A stretch of DNA of 20,140 nt from Phaeoceros laevis. Taxonomy: Eukaryota; Anthocerotophyta; Anthocerotopsida; Notothyladales. The DNA lies in the NCBI GenBank assembly GCA_049999765.1, contig JBNGIQ010009412.1, positions 130,429 through 150,568 of the forward strand. The letters are read 5' to 3'. Shown here piece by piece: positions 9,026 to 18,210 of this stretch (positions within the stretch are counted from its first letter, which is position 1; the number at the start of each line of letters is the position of its first letter). The translations under genes and the position numbers were made by a program. Below the pieces are notes generated by a model that worked only from the letters and a program-made list of their open reading frames with translations, did no database searches and was not told the origin of the DNA.

Positions 9026-10810
9026 ATGGGACGACCCAGCAATGCTGAACTGACAAGTAGAAGGCTCATGGGGCTCTTTGCCTCTTACCTTGTAGTCTTT
9101 TCAAGCTCTGTGGTTGCTTCTAGCTTTACAGGAGCAGGCAAATCAGCTCTGGATCTGGAGGCTACAGGTGATGCTTACACATCCACTATGCAGGCCAAGA
9201 AGACGTTTGGCATCCGACTGAACCTCAAGAAAAGGAACTTCGGCCAGACTCTTCACCCTGATCAAGACGTTGAGGGTGCAGACTCCCAGGTGCAGCTGAA
9301 TGCTTACTTCCGGGGAGCTTTGTACAGAAGCGGCCAGAGGTTGAAAAACTTGGAGAAGCGAGTATTAGCAAATTTGACTTCAGATGGGTCTTCAAACTTT
9401 GAAGGAAGCAAGGCTGATTCCAGCTACAAATCCAACACGTATTCCATACAAGGGGAGTACGTGGCAGATTTTCAACTGGGATCTCCGTCACAAAGTGTGA
9501 AGCTCATCTTAGACACCGGAAGTGACCTGGTGTGGGTGGTTGCTGGACAAAGCTACTACGACAAATCCAGCTCGTCGACCTACGAGGAGCTTGGCTGCTC
9601 CGACTCTGCTTGCGCAGCCCTGCCCTCAACCCAATGCCAGAGTTAGTGTTCCTTCATTTCCTCTCAACGCTTCCTTAAAAGAGTCTACCTTTCTCATCTT
9701 TTGTGTCTGTGCCATGGCCAGCAGATGATGCATGCACCTACTACTACCAGTACGGAGATGGTTCTGCCGCATCAGGCGTGCTTTCCCAAGAATCAGTGGA
9801 GTTGCCTCTGGACAGCGGCAGTTCCCAATCTAAAGATGATTTCAAGTTCGGGTACACCACAAATTTTGCTGGCAACTTCGCAAATTCCGAGGGCCTGCTG
9901 GGCCTTGGGCTCGGAGAGCTATCTTTTGCAACCCAGGTTCTGCACAAGCTCTCTGTTATTGCATATTTCTAATCAAATCACATCAATCTCTTCAAATCTG
10001 CTGCTGCATCTAACACCCACCTCTACTTGCTTGCTGTATGCACGGAAGGTGGGGGATTTGTTTGGAAACCAGTTCTCCTATTGTCTTGTGAACTGGAACG
10101 CCCCTGCAACGCAAGCGAGTCCCTTGTTCTTTGGGAAGAGTGCCACTGACTCAATCTCGGCCTCCGACAGTGAGATCACCTACACGTCCTTCATAACCAA
10201 CACCAAGCTTCCGAGCTTCTACTACCTGGGCTTGGACTCCATTTCTGTGGGAGGGACAGACGTGAGCATTCCTGCTGGAACATTCGACATCCAATCCTCA
10301 GGTGAGCAGGAAAACTCAAGATTCCTTCCCGCTGTGTCACCACTTCAGTTGGATATCTCGAAATCTGTTGCAACTGGGCACCTGAATGCTCTTTATCAAC
10401 ATCTACAAAATGGTGCAGGATATGGAGGCTTCCTCATCGACTCGGGCACTACTCTCACCTACCTGGTCGCAGACGCTTACGCCCCTTTGTTGCAAGCGTT
10501 CCAATCCCTTGTGTCGTACCCGACGGTGGCAGTGGGCGGCATCGATCTCTGTTACGATGTTTCTGCTGCTGCAACTCCTTCCTTCCCGAGCCTGGTTCTG
10601 ACCTTCACGGGAGGAGCCAAGCTCGACCTCCCACAGGACAACTACATGATCAAAGCCACCAACTCCGACACCATTCTTTGTCTGGCCCTGGCGCAATCAT
10701 CACAACTCAGCATCTTGGGTAACCTCGAGCAACAAAACTACCACTTTGTTTACGATAGACAGAGCTCAAGACTGGGCTGGACGGGGCCCGTTGAGTGCGG
10801 TTCCCAGTGA
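9026..10810 (+). CDS. nepenthesin-like (A1 family) aspartic protease, secreted, four exons
   Basis: Inferred exons are 9026-9641, 9725-9936, 10049-10301 and 10419-10810, giving 490 residues. A hydrophobic segment at about 14-32 (LMGLFASYLVVFSSSVVASS) looks like a signal peptide. A charged propeptide runs to about residue 140. The first catalytic motif is LDTGSDLVW (Asp163) and the second is IDSGTTLTYL (Asp368). YQYGDGSAASG is the flap segment and YDRQSSRLGWTGPVEC the family-type C-terminus. Plant nepenthesin-like enzymes cleave proteins outside the cell or in vacuoles, often in defence or development. Two oddities stand out. The CxPCxxC-type loop normally just after DTGSDLxW is absent: the sequence goes from WVVAG straight to QSYYDKSSSSTYEELGC, leaving eight cysteines after the first motif. 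The third intron (10302-10418) is 117 bases, divisible by three and stop-free, so a retained form would add 39 residues. The start is the first ATG, directly before the signal peptide. Confidence 0.87.
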
Positions 10811-10909
10811 TCAATATCAATATGCACCTCCGGGGAACCGAAGTAACGATCCACCGAACAGCTCGAAATGATCTGTGACATGCCTGAAGAAAGTGTAATC
10901 CTTCTGATC

Positions 10910-11188
10910 TTAACCCTTAGTGACTTAATGACCCAACAGGACATATATGTCCAGTTCCGTCCTTGCCCACGATTCTGAAAATACATACACATGCAATGTT
11001 TTTAAAATAATTTTTTTTTACTACCAATCGAAAGAGCTAGTTCAGCTCTATCCAATGAGCCTACTTGCCACGTGTATAGATGTAATATGCGAGGAACAAT
11101 CGGGTTCCGTCACATTGGAGAGACTTTTGGTAGCAGCCCGGGCGATTCGAAGCCCGAGCGATTCGAAGCCCGGGTCATTAAGGGTTAA
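10910..11188. mobile_element. candidate piggyBac-like MITE with TTAA at both ends
   Basis: TTAA at 10910-10913 is followed by CCCTTA, and TAAGGG at 11179-11184 is followed by TTAA at 11185-11188. The right end (gggtcattaaggg, 11172-11184) is the reverse complement of the left end (CCCTTA...ATGACCC, 10914-10934), except for eight extra bases (gtgactta) in the left copy. TTAA target duplications with ends starting CCC are the hallmark of piggyBac elements. The 271-base interior has no transposase frame, so this would be a non-autonomous copy. It lies 100 bases after the protease stop codon. Inside its right end sits a 16-base repeat, agcccg(g/a)gcgattcga, at 11135-11150 and 11151-11166 with a partial third copy. 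Confidence 0.55.
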
Positions 11189-11969
11189 GTCGGATTGCGC
11201 AAGGATTGTATATATATATATTTCTTAACTTAAAAAAGGCACCCCACTCACGTTTCTATTGAGACCCCAAAATTTCACGAGACGAACAGAAATGTTAAGA
11301 AACGCAAGAAACGTTATTCTCACTTGCTCCGTACTCTTCGTCTCGCTTGCTCCTGACTGTTGTACTCGCTCATGCTTCTCCTGACTGCTCTTCTTGCTCC
11401 TGACTGTTCTTTTCGCTCTTGGAATTCTCCCTTGCTCCTGATTGCAATTCTCCCTTGCTTCTCCTGACTGGTTAGCACCTCCAACGACAGGAAATGCGGC
11501 TTTCTTCCCTCCAAGCATGATTCCTTGACGGATGATGTTGGTTCTTCTGAGTTTCTCCTTAGCATGACATTCTGCAATTTTCCCAAGCGCCTGATTTTTC
11601 ATCTCGCTCATGCTTGTGTTTGCAGGGTAGCTAAGTTTGCTTGCAATTGGTGGTTTTGTCTTCGGGCATGGAGGGCACGCGCAGAGCTCCATCTAGTCCA
11701 AACCCTACTCGACGGTGTCAAACGGTGCGTCGCTCACTTTGCAAATGCTTGGGCGCTATGGGAACCGAAACCACACACAGACACAACGGCACTGTCGGAG
11801 CTGCGGCTGTCGAAGCAAGTCTTTCGATCAAACTTAAGAGGGCCCTTCCACCGAGCTCGTGCTCACCTTGCTCCCCGCCCAGCAAAGCTAACAACCCACC
11901 CCAAAGTCTTCATCTCAGTTCCCAGCGAAGGTCTTCGCACCACAGCTTCAGTTGGCATTTTCTTCTCCC
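11189..11969. other. intergenic stretch downstream of the PPR gene
   Basis: I call no gene here. Open frames on both strands follow the low-complexity repeat and have no domain pattern. There is a TA microsatellite of six units at 11209-11220. The part next to 11970 is the likely 3' untranslated region of the minus-strand PPR gene, so this gap lies between two convergent genes. Confidence 0.5.
11346..11471. repeat. degenerate CTTGCTCCTGACTG repeat cluster
   Basis: Five copies of a cttgctcctgactg-like unit start near 11346, 11374, 11393, 11431 and 11454, at irregular spacing of 19-38 bases. Two are followed by tgtt or gttctt and two by an aattctcc-type link. It is a pyrimidine-rich low-complexity block, not a coding repeat. 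Confidence 0.6.
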
Positions 11970-14312
11970 TCAATGTCGACCCCTGCAGCTACAGGACCCT
12001 GCCTCGAACCGATGCACACGGTATGCGTCCCTTACAACGATGTCCCTTTTTTCAACCCTTGACATAATCTCGGTGGAAGAGTGGCAGTCCCTGCACATCC
12101 GCAGGCTTTTTGTTACTAGCAGAGGTGTGCCGTCGGGAGTGTTCAAGAGACCAAACGCCAAAGCTAGCTTCTCAGCATGCCCGCACAGTTGATCTTCCTT
12201 CTCCTTGTCAGACACTGGCTTCAACACCAGCTTGATGCTTGGTACATGGTTCCCTTCCTCCTTCAAACGCTCATTTGTGCTCCGAACCTTCCATGAAAGG
12301 TCATCCCTTTCTTCCCCCACAACAAATGTAAGCACCTGCTTGTTCACCTCAATGCCTGCCGCTGCAGGTTTCTTGTTAGCCCCTGCCAACTTTCTCAACC
12401 TTTCGATTCTATCTACATCCGCCCACCTATCTGCCTCTGCGTACATATTGGCCATGAGTACATAAGCAGAGGCATTCTGAGGATCCAGCTCAACAAGACT
12501 TTCAAAACACCGTGCACCCCGCTCTATATCCCCATGACTCTTGCAGGCATTCAGCAATGACGTCAACCCAACTGCATCGTTCTCGCACCCAGCTGATTTC
12601 AGCACCTTCTCTGCCTCACCTAAATGGCCTGCCCGCCCCAGAAGCTCAACCATGCACACATAATGCTCAGTTGCCGGGTTGAGGCCATGCTGTTTCACCA
12701 TGGAATCAAAATACTGTCGACCCTGACTGACCAGTCCCGCATGACTGCATGCTACAAGGAGGCAAGTAAATGTGGTGCTATCAGGCTGAATACCGGCCAG
12801 CATCATCTCTTCGAAACAGGCTGTGGCCTTGTGGCCTTCATCGTTTGTACCATACCCAGTTATCATGGCAGTCCATGTTACCGCATCCCTTGTGGACATA
12901 TTGTCAAACACTTTACGTGCATCTTCCAACTGGCCACATTTTGCATACAAATTTACAAGACAGTTGCCCAGTACTATGTCACCTTCAAGTAGTCCTCTTT
13001 CCACAATATCGGAATGCAGCTTCCTGCCCTGTTGTAGGGCACCAGCACTTGCACAAGCCTTCAGGAGGCAACCAAACGTTACACTGTCTGCTAGAATTAG
13101 GCCCTCCTGCTCCATACTAGCATACAAAGCTAGCGCCTGGGAACCGAGCCCATGCTCAGCATACCCATTTATCATGGCAGTCCATGTTACCGCATCCCTT
13201 GTGGACAGACTGTGAAACACTTTGCGTGCATCTTCCAACTCCCCACATTTTGCATACCCAGCAATCATGGCATTCCATGTCACTGCATTCCTTGTGACCG
13301 TACTGTCAAAAACCTTGCGTGCATCTTCCAACTCGCCACATTTCGCATACATGTCCACCAGGGAGTTGCAAACAAAAGTGTTGTGCTGAATGCCACTCTC
13401 CAACACATCGGCGTGCACCTGCCTGCCAGATTCCACATCTCCCGCTCTTGCACAAGCATGCAGGGCAGCGACAAAAACGTGACCATTGGGCTCCAGACTA
13501 GATCTACGCATCTTCTTGTACAGTTGAATGGCCTGAGTAGGTTTCCCCTGTTCAGCATGTGCAGATATAATGGAGAACCACATGAAGACATCAGGTTCGG
13601 CAACCCTTTTGAACACCTCCATGGCCTCCTGTAACCGGCCTTGACATGCATACATGCGCAAGAGATGGTTTCCCAAAAATGCATTGCATCCGTAGCCAAG
13701 CTTGACAGTCAGATCCTCGAGTCGACGCCCCAACACCAGATTTTTTTCAGCCCCGCATCTCCGGATGACTCTGTACAGGAGAGAGATAGACACACGAGAT
13801 TGTATGTCCGCCAAGACTGTCAAGGCGTCAACTGCTCGACTTAGCTGCCCATTCTCACAAAGTTGGATCACAGCCTCGTACCCTTGGCACTCTGGCACCG
13901 TCGGAGCGGCAGAGTTACGATGCAGCAAGGGGTTGGATGTAGGCAGAGCAGACCGCCCAACCCGCTTGTCCAAGACAGCCAGCTGCGCATCCACCCAATC
14001 AGGCTTGTAGAAGTTGTTCAGCCATAGGGCCTCCTTGGACTCCTCTTTGTGCCTAAAGTCGGGAGAGCGGGCGCTGTTCTTCTCCGTCCTGCAGTCCCAC
14101 CGCAAAGTGGGGTCCAAGGAATACTGCCTCCGCAACAACTCTTGCCACTCTACTGCACTGCTGTTGTCTGTTGTGCCTAGCTCGGCTGATGCGCAACTGT
14201 AGGGCACCAATGTGCCGCTTGTGTACATCCATTGCCTAGAGGCCACATTCAAACGCCGCTCCAGGGTGTGGGCCTGCCCACCAGTTGGCGTCCAAAACCG
14301 TTGATGTTGCAT
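11970..14312 (-). CDS. PLS-class PPR protein with KP-like DYW domain, likely organelle RNA-editing factor
   Basis: Single-exon, 780 residues from the first in-frame ATG (14312). About thirteen PPR motifs run from about residue 142 to 579 in P-L-S order, with one doubled S motif (312-342 and 343-373). E1 (580-613), E2 (614-649) and a DYW deaminase domain follow. The zinc and catalytic residues are present: HAE (His712, Glu714) and CRDCH (Cys740, Cys743). In canonical DYW proteins the PG box reads PGxSWIEV and the end reads CSCGDYW. Here they read KKPAAAGIEV and CSCRGRH. KPAxA boxes with GRP-like ends mark the KP variant, tied to U-to-C editing in hornworts, ferns and lycophytes. PPR motifs bind one base each in organelle transcripts. 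The N-terminal 100 residues are probably targeting sequence. The frame stays open to 14447 without an earlier ATG. An ATG at 14472 lies in another frame and stops after 23 codons, so the true start may involve an intron or frameshift. Confidence 0.9.
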   Translation of the reverse strand: MQHQRFWTPTGGQAHTLERRLNVASRQWMYTSGTLVPYSCASAELGTTDNSSAVEWQELLRRQYSLDPTLRWDCRTEKNSARSPDFRHKEESKEALWLNNFYKPDWVDAQLAVLDKRVGRSALPTSNPLLHRNSAAPTVPECQGYEAVIQLCENGQLSRAVDALTVLADIQSRVSISLLYRVIRRCGAEKNLVLGRRLEDLTVKLGYGCNAFLGNHLLRMYACQGRLQEAMEVFKRVAEPDVFMWFSIISAHAEQGKPTQAIQLYKKMRRSSLEPNGHVFVAALHACARAGDVESGRQVHADVLESGIQHNTFVCNSLVDMYAKCGELEDARKVFDSTVTRNAVTWNAMIAGYAKCGELEDARKVFHSLSTRDAVTWTAMINGYAEHGLGSQALALYASMEQEGLILADSVTFGCLLKACASAGALQQGRKLHSDIVERGLLEGDIVLGNCLVNLYAKCGQLEDARKVFDNMSTRDAVTWTAMITGYGTNDEGHKATACFEEMMLAGIQPDSTTFTCLLVACSHAGLVSQGRQYFDSMVKQHGLNPATEHYVCMVELLGRAGHLGEAEKVLKSAGCENDAVGLTSLLNACKSHGDIERGARCFESLVELDPQNASAYVLMANMYAEADRWADVDRIERLRKLAGANKKPAAAGIEVNKQVLTFVVGEERDDLSWKVRSTNERLKEEGNHVPSIKLVLKPVSDKEKEDQLCGHAEKLALAFGLLNTPDGTPLLVTKSLRMCRDCHSSTEIMSRVEKRDIVVRDAYRVHRFEAGSCSCRGRH
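12861..13350 (-). repeat. three near-identical coding repeats inside the PPR gene
   Basis: The 88 bases at 12861-12948 match 13170-13257 with about six differences (93%), at a spacing of 309 bases, one P-L-S triplet. A third, more diverged copy starts at 13263. Each encodes an S motif end plus the following P or S motif start, with the shared phrase AKCGELEDARKVF (one copy reads GQ). The likeness at DNA level points to recent internal duplication or gene conversion. Confidence 0.8.
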
Positions 14313-14472
14313 GCCGTCGGTGGTGCGCAGCTGCAGGTAGAGCACAGATGGTAGCTTGGAAACCCGCAAGTCTGGCCGAAAGTAGTACGGTGCCGAAGAG
14401 CTAAGAACCTTGAGAATCTCTAACAACAGCTGGTCCAAAGAAGGCACTCTGCATTTGCATAGCAGATGCCAT

Positions 14473-15168
14473 ACCTAACAGCAGCCGAGCCTCACAAGGG
14501 AAGGAATGCGAACCTGCTGATGCTGCCTCTTAGGACGAACTTCAGTTGGTGAAGAAGCTCCTCCTCATTCAGGAAATACCTGAGTGAACCTAGACGACTG
14601 AGATCTTCAACCTAGCTTAGCAATCTTCTCCTTCCTTCCCAGGAGGCCGCACATGATACGTATCGTTGCACGCGGCTACTGCTGTTGTGGTTGTTGCTGG
14701 CTATCATGAACAGAATCCTCCATGTTATCCTCGGAAGGAAGCAAAATTCCCGAGCTCTTAGGATACCAGGACAGTCCCCCCTTGCAACTTAGACTCCAAG
14801 TTAGCCAAAGCCGCACATGTCGAGTAGGCCAGTTGCGATCGTGCCCCCAAATGGGCCAAATCCATAAGACACGCAATTTGACGAGGTCGTCTAACAGCAA
14901 GTAAAAGTTGGATATTCCTGACACCCTATCATCAAATCAAAGGGTCAGATCCCCGTGCCCGGCGACTTTCTTCGCCTCTACGCGTGAGCCCAGCTGGTCG
15001 GAAGCTGGAGGGATGCTAGGCTCAGCCTGAGCTTCAATGAGCCCCAGACGGCAGCAGCAAATGTTTCTTGCAGACAGAGCGTCCGCCTCGGGGGTTTGAC
15101 CGCACCACGGCCGCGCAGGCAGGCAGCATCCGCATCCGCTTTCCTTGATTCAGCCATTGTTGGCGGAA
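14473..15168. promoter_or_regulatory. divergent promoter region between the PPR and U-box genes
   Basis: The region holds no convincing gene. It must carry the promoters and 5' leaders of two genes read away from each other. The right part becomes GC-rich toward the U-box start codon. The stretch after 15000 is probably 5' leader: short open frames there run through the start in other frames. No motif could be assigned with confidence. Confidence 0.4.
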
Positions 15169-18100
15169 ATGGCGGATCCACCCAAGGCAGCCGTGGCTGC
15201 CTCGGAGATGCTGATGAGGATCGTGTTGCTGGGGAAGAGCCTGTGGGATCAAAAGGGGGAGGACAACCCGGAGGTGGAGCAGGAGCTCAGCCTCTTCCTC
15301 CGCAGCTTGGAGGACAACATCCAAGTGCTCAACGGCAACACGGTGGGCCTCAGCAATTCCGCAACCTGGGCTCTTGGTATGGATCCATTCCCGCCTTCTC
15401 GTAGACACAATCCATTCATCAACCTAGCTTGAGCATGCTTGCTGGCAGCCCTGGGGAGAATGCATTGTCATCACTCCCATTTTCATTGTTTGGTTTTGCC
15501 TGGCAGAGGGGTTGCAACAGGACCTGCGGGAGGCATCCAAGGAGGCTCACAAGATCCTAGGCAAGGGCTTCTTCGACACCATCTGGGACGCCAAGAGGAC
15601 TTATGCGGAAGTGAAGCTGCTGAGGGAGCGGGTGGTGACCCCCTACCAAGTGGCTCTGCTCTTTGTTGCTCTCACGGTATGTTTCTCCAAACAAGATTTC
15701 CTGACGGATCTGCAAAACCCTCTCCTGTGCTTGGAGGAATTTTCCCATCTCCAAGGATGTGGCTTGTTTAGGCCTCTGTCCCAGTGACATAAATGTATCC
15801 TTCCAAACAAAAGATTGTGCGTTTGTGCATGACTTGGCAACTTGTTTATTTGTGACCTCAGGTGGAGCTCAAGGACAAGGAGAACCAGGACGAGTTCCAA
15901 GCTGCTCTGGTGAGAATACAAAACTTGGTAAGAGCCCAAACCATTAGCAGCGCAGCAGCACTCAAGGGGGTCCTGAAAGCGGAGCTGGAGGGCCTGTGGC
16001 GGCCCATCTTCTCCGAAATCCAAGTCTCCCAGCCTCACAAAATCGACGAAGGCATCTTCTTCCTCAAAGCCACAGAAGCCCAGACTGAGGACAGCAAAAC
16101 CTTCTTCACCGATGTAAGTAACCCGAAGTCTCTTCAACCCATTGGCAAGCTTCAAAGATGCTAACCAAACCCTGCGTTTAACCTTCTGAAACAGGTGTTG
16201 ACGGAGCTGGAAAAGGAGAAGGCGAAACGAGCACCTCCACCGCCCGCTACTAATACCACAACAGCAGGATCAAAGAGCAAGAAGGTGCCGGCGACCGACA
16301 CGCTCAAGTGGTACCACGACCCCATCACATGGGAACTCATGTGCGACCCGGTGAAGGCCAACGACGGGCGCACCTACGACCGGTGGACCTTCATCGACCA
16401 CGGCAGCAGCATGAAGCGCAGCCCGTTCGACCGGCGGGAAGACCGGCCACTGAAGATCGAGTTCGACGACATCGACGTGCGCAGCCGGTTGTTCCAGAAG
16501 TTCCCGGAGCAGGAAGAGGAGTTCCGGCGGCGACGACGGGAGTACCGCGCGCAGGCGGTGCAGCTGGCGAGCCAGCCGCTGTGCGGGGACGCGCTCCTCA
16601 TGCTGGACCACGTCCTGGCCTGGGGAGAGGACGACGCCGAGTGCCAGGCGAAGAAGGCCGACTTGCAGCGCCGGTTCCCGAGCCTCACTCCCGACAGGAT
16701 CGCCCACTTCAAGGAGGCCTTCAACACCTTCGACTCCGACGGCGATGGCCGCGTCACCCTCGAGGAGCTGGGCGTGGCGTTCCGGATGTTGGGCGACGAT
16801 CTGTCCCCGGCGGAGCTACAGAATCTGATGAAGATGGCGGACGCCGACGGGAACGGCACCATCGACTTCCCGGAGTTCCTCAACATGATGGTCACGCACG
16901 GAGGAGGAGGCGAGGAGGAGGGAGGGAGGGCGGCGGCGACGCCGCTGAGCTTGGAGCAGCTCCAGCGCTACCGCGAAGCCTTCAACAGCTTCGACATCGA
17001 CGGCGACGGCAGCATCACGGTGCAGGAGCTGGGCACGGCGATGCGGCTGCTGGGGCAGAACCTGACAGACGCGCAGTTGCAGGCGCTGATCAGGTCGGTG
17101 GACACGGACGGGAGCGGGACCCTGGATTTCGCTGAGTTCATCACCTTCGTCAGCCGCGGGCAGCAGCAGCAGGAGCCGACGGTGTCCATCTCGGTGAACC
17201 TGTCGCGGGACCAGGTGCTGCAGTACTCGCAGACGTTCCTGGTGTTCGACGGCGACGGCGACGGCGGCATCAACGCGCGGGAGCTGGCGTCGGCGATGCG
17301 GCTGCTGGGGCAGGCGTTGTCGGTGGAGGAGGCGCAGGCGCTGATCGACGAGGTGGACCTGGACGGCGACGGCAAGCTCAACCTGGCGGAGTTCCTGCTC
17401 ATGATGTCCAGGTCCGTCGGCGACGAGGGAGCGGCAAATGCCGCCGGGCCGCCGCCCAAGGAGTTCACGGAGGAGGAGTTGGCGCGCTACCGCGAGGTGT
17501 TCGACATGTTCGACCGCAACGGCGACGGGCGCGTCACGCTGCAGGAGCTGGGCACGGCGATGCGGCTCATGGGGCGGGACGTGACCCCCGAGGACCTGGA
17601 GCTCAGCTTCCGGAACGTGGACCGCGACGGGAGCGGCGCCCTGGACTGGCCCGAATTCATCACCTACATGGCGCACTTCTGCGCCGCCGTCGAGGCGCAA
17701 GCTGCCGGTGTGGATGCCGACGCTGTTGCGACGCACCCGAGCTTCAGTCCGGAGCAGGTGGAGACGCTGCGAGAAAAGTTCGAGCTGCTGGACCGGGACG
17801 GGGACGGGCGGCTGAGCCCGGCGGAGCTGGGCACGCTGTTCCGGCTGGCCGGGATGGATGTGACGAACGAGGCGGTGCAGGAGCTGGTGGCGCAGTTCAA
17901 TCCCGGGGGGAGTAGTTTGAGCTTCTCGCAGTTCCTGGACGTCGTGGCGAAGGGGAACGAAGACGAGCAGCAGCAGCAGCAGCAGCTGAGCCCGGCGGAG
18001 GTGGCGGAGTGGCAGGCCAAGTTTCGGTTGTTCGATCGGGACGGCGACGGGCGCATCACGGTGCAGGAGATGGGCACGGTGTTGCGGCTGCTGGGGGAGT

Positions 18101-18210
18101 CGCCTACGGAGGCCGAGTTGGAGGACATGATCCGGGAAGGAGACCTCGATGGTAGCGGCACTCTCGACTTCGCGGAGTTCCTCAACCTCATGGCTAGCAG
18201 AAGCTCGTAA
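15169..18210 (+). CDS. U-box E3 ubiquitin ligase-like protein fused to twelve EF-hands
   Basis: Inferred exons are 15169-15376, 15507-15676, 15862-16113 and 16195-18210, giving 881 residues. Residues 1-215 are helical, with a segment (about 69-112) resembling the MLKL/RPW8-type four-helix bundle (weak inference). A U-box follows at about 248-312: [20 protein letters not shown], then RTYDR and [12 protein letters not shown]-boxes recruit E2 enzymes for ubiquitin transfer. From about 375 to the end lie six calmodulin-like lobes, each with two EF-hands. Eleven loops are canonical (such as [24 protein letters not shown] and [12 protein letters not shown]). Loop 10 ([12 protein letters not shown]) has lost its acids and one residue. 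Lobes are joined by Gly/Glu- or Gln-rich linkers; one is a pure (CAG)6 run at 17968-17985. The suggested role is calcium-controlled ubiquitination in cytosol or at membranes (inference). The last exon is much more GC-rich than the first three. The start is the ATG after a leader with no in-frame earlier ATG. Confidence 0.87.

Noticed and set aside
11225-11692. 155-codon minus-strand open stretch
   Set aside because: Much of it is the translation of the degenerate CTTGCTCCTGACTG repeat; no domain or conserved pattern.
11641-12192. Plus-strand open stretches overlapping the PPR gene end
   Set aside because: They run antisense to the well-supported DYW domain and lack any recognisable motif.
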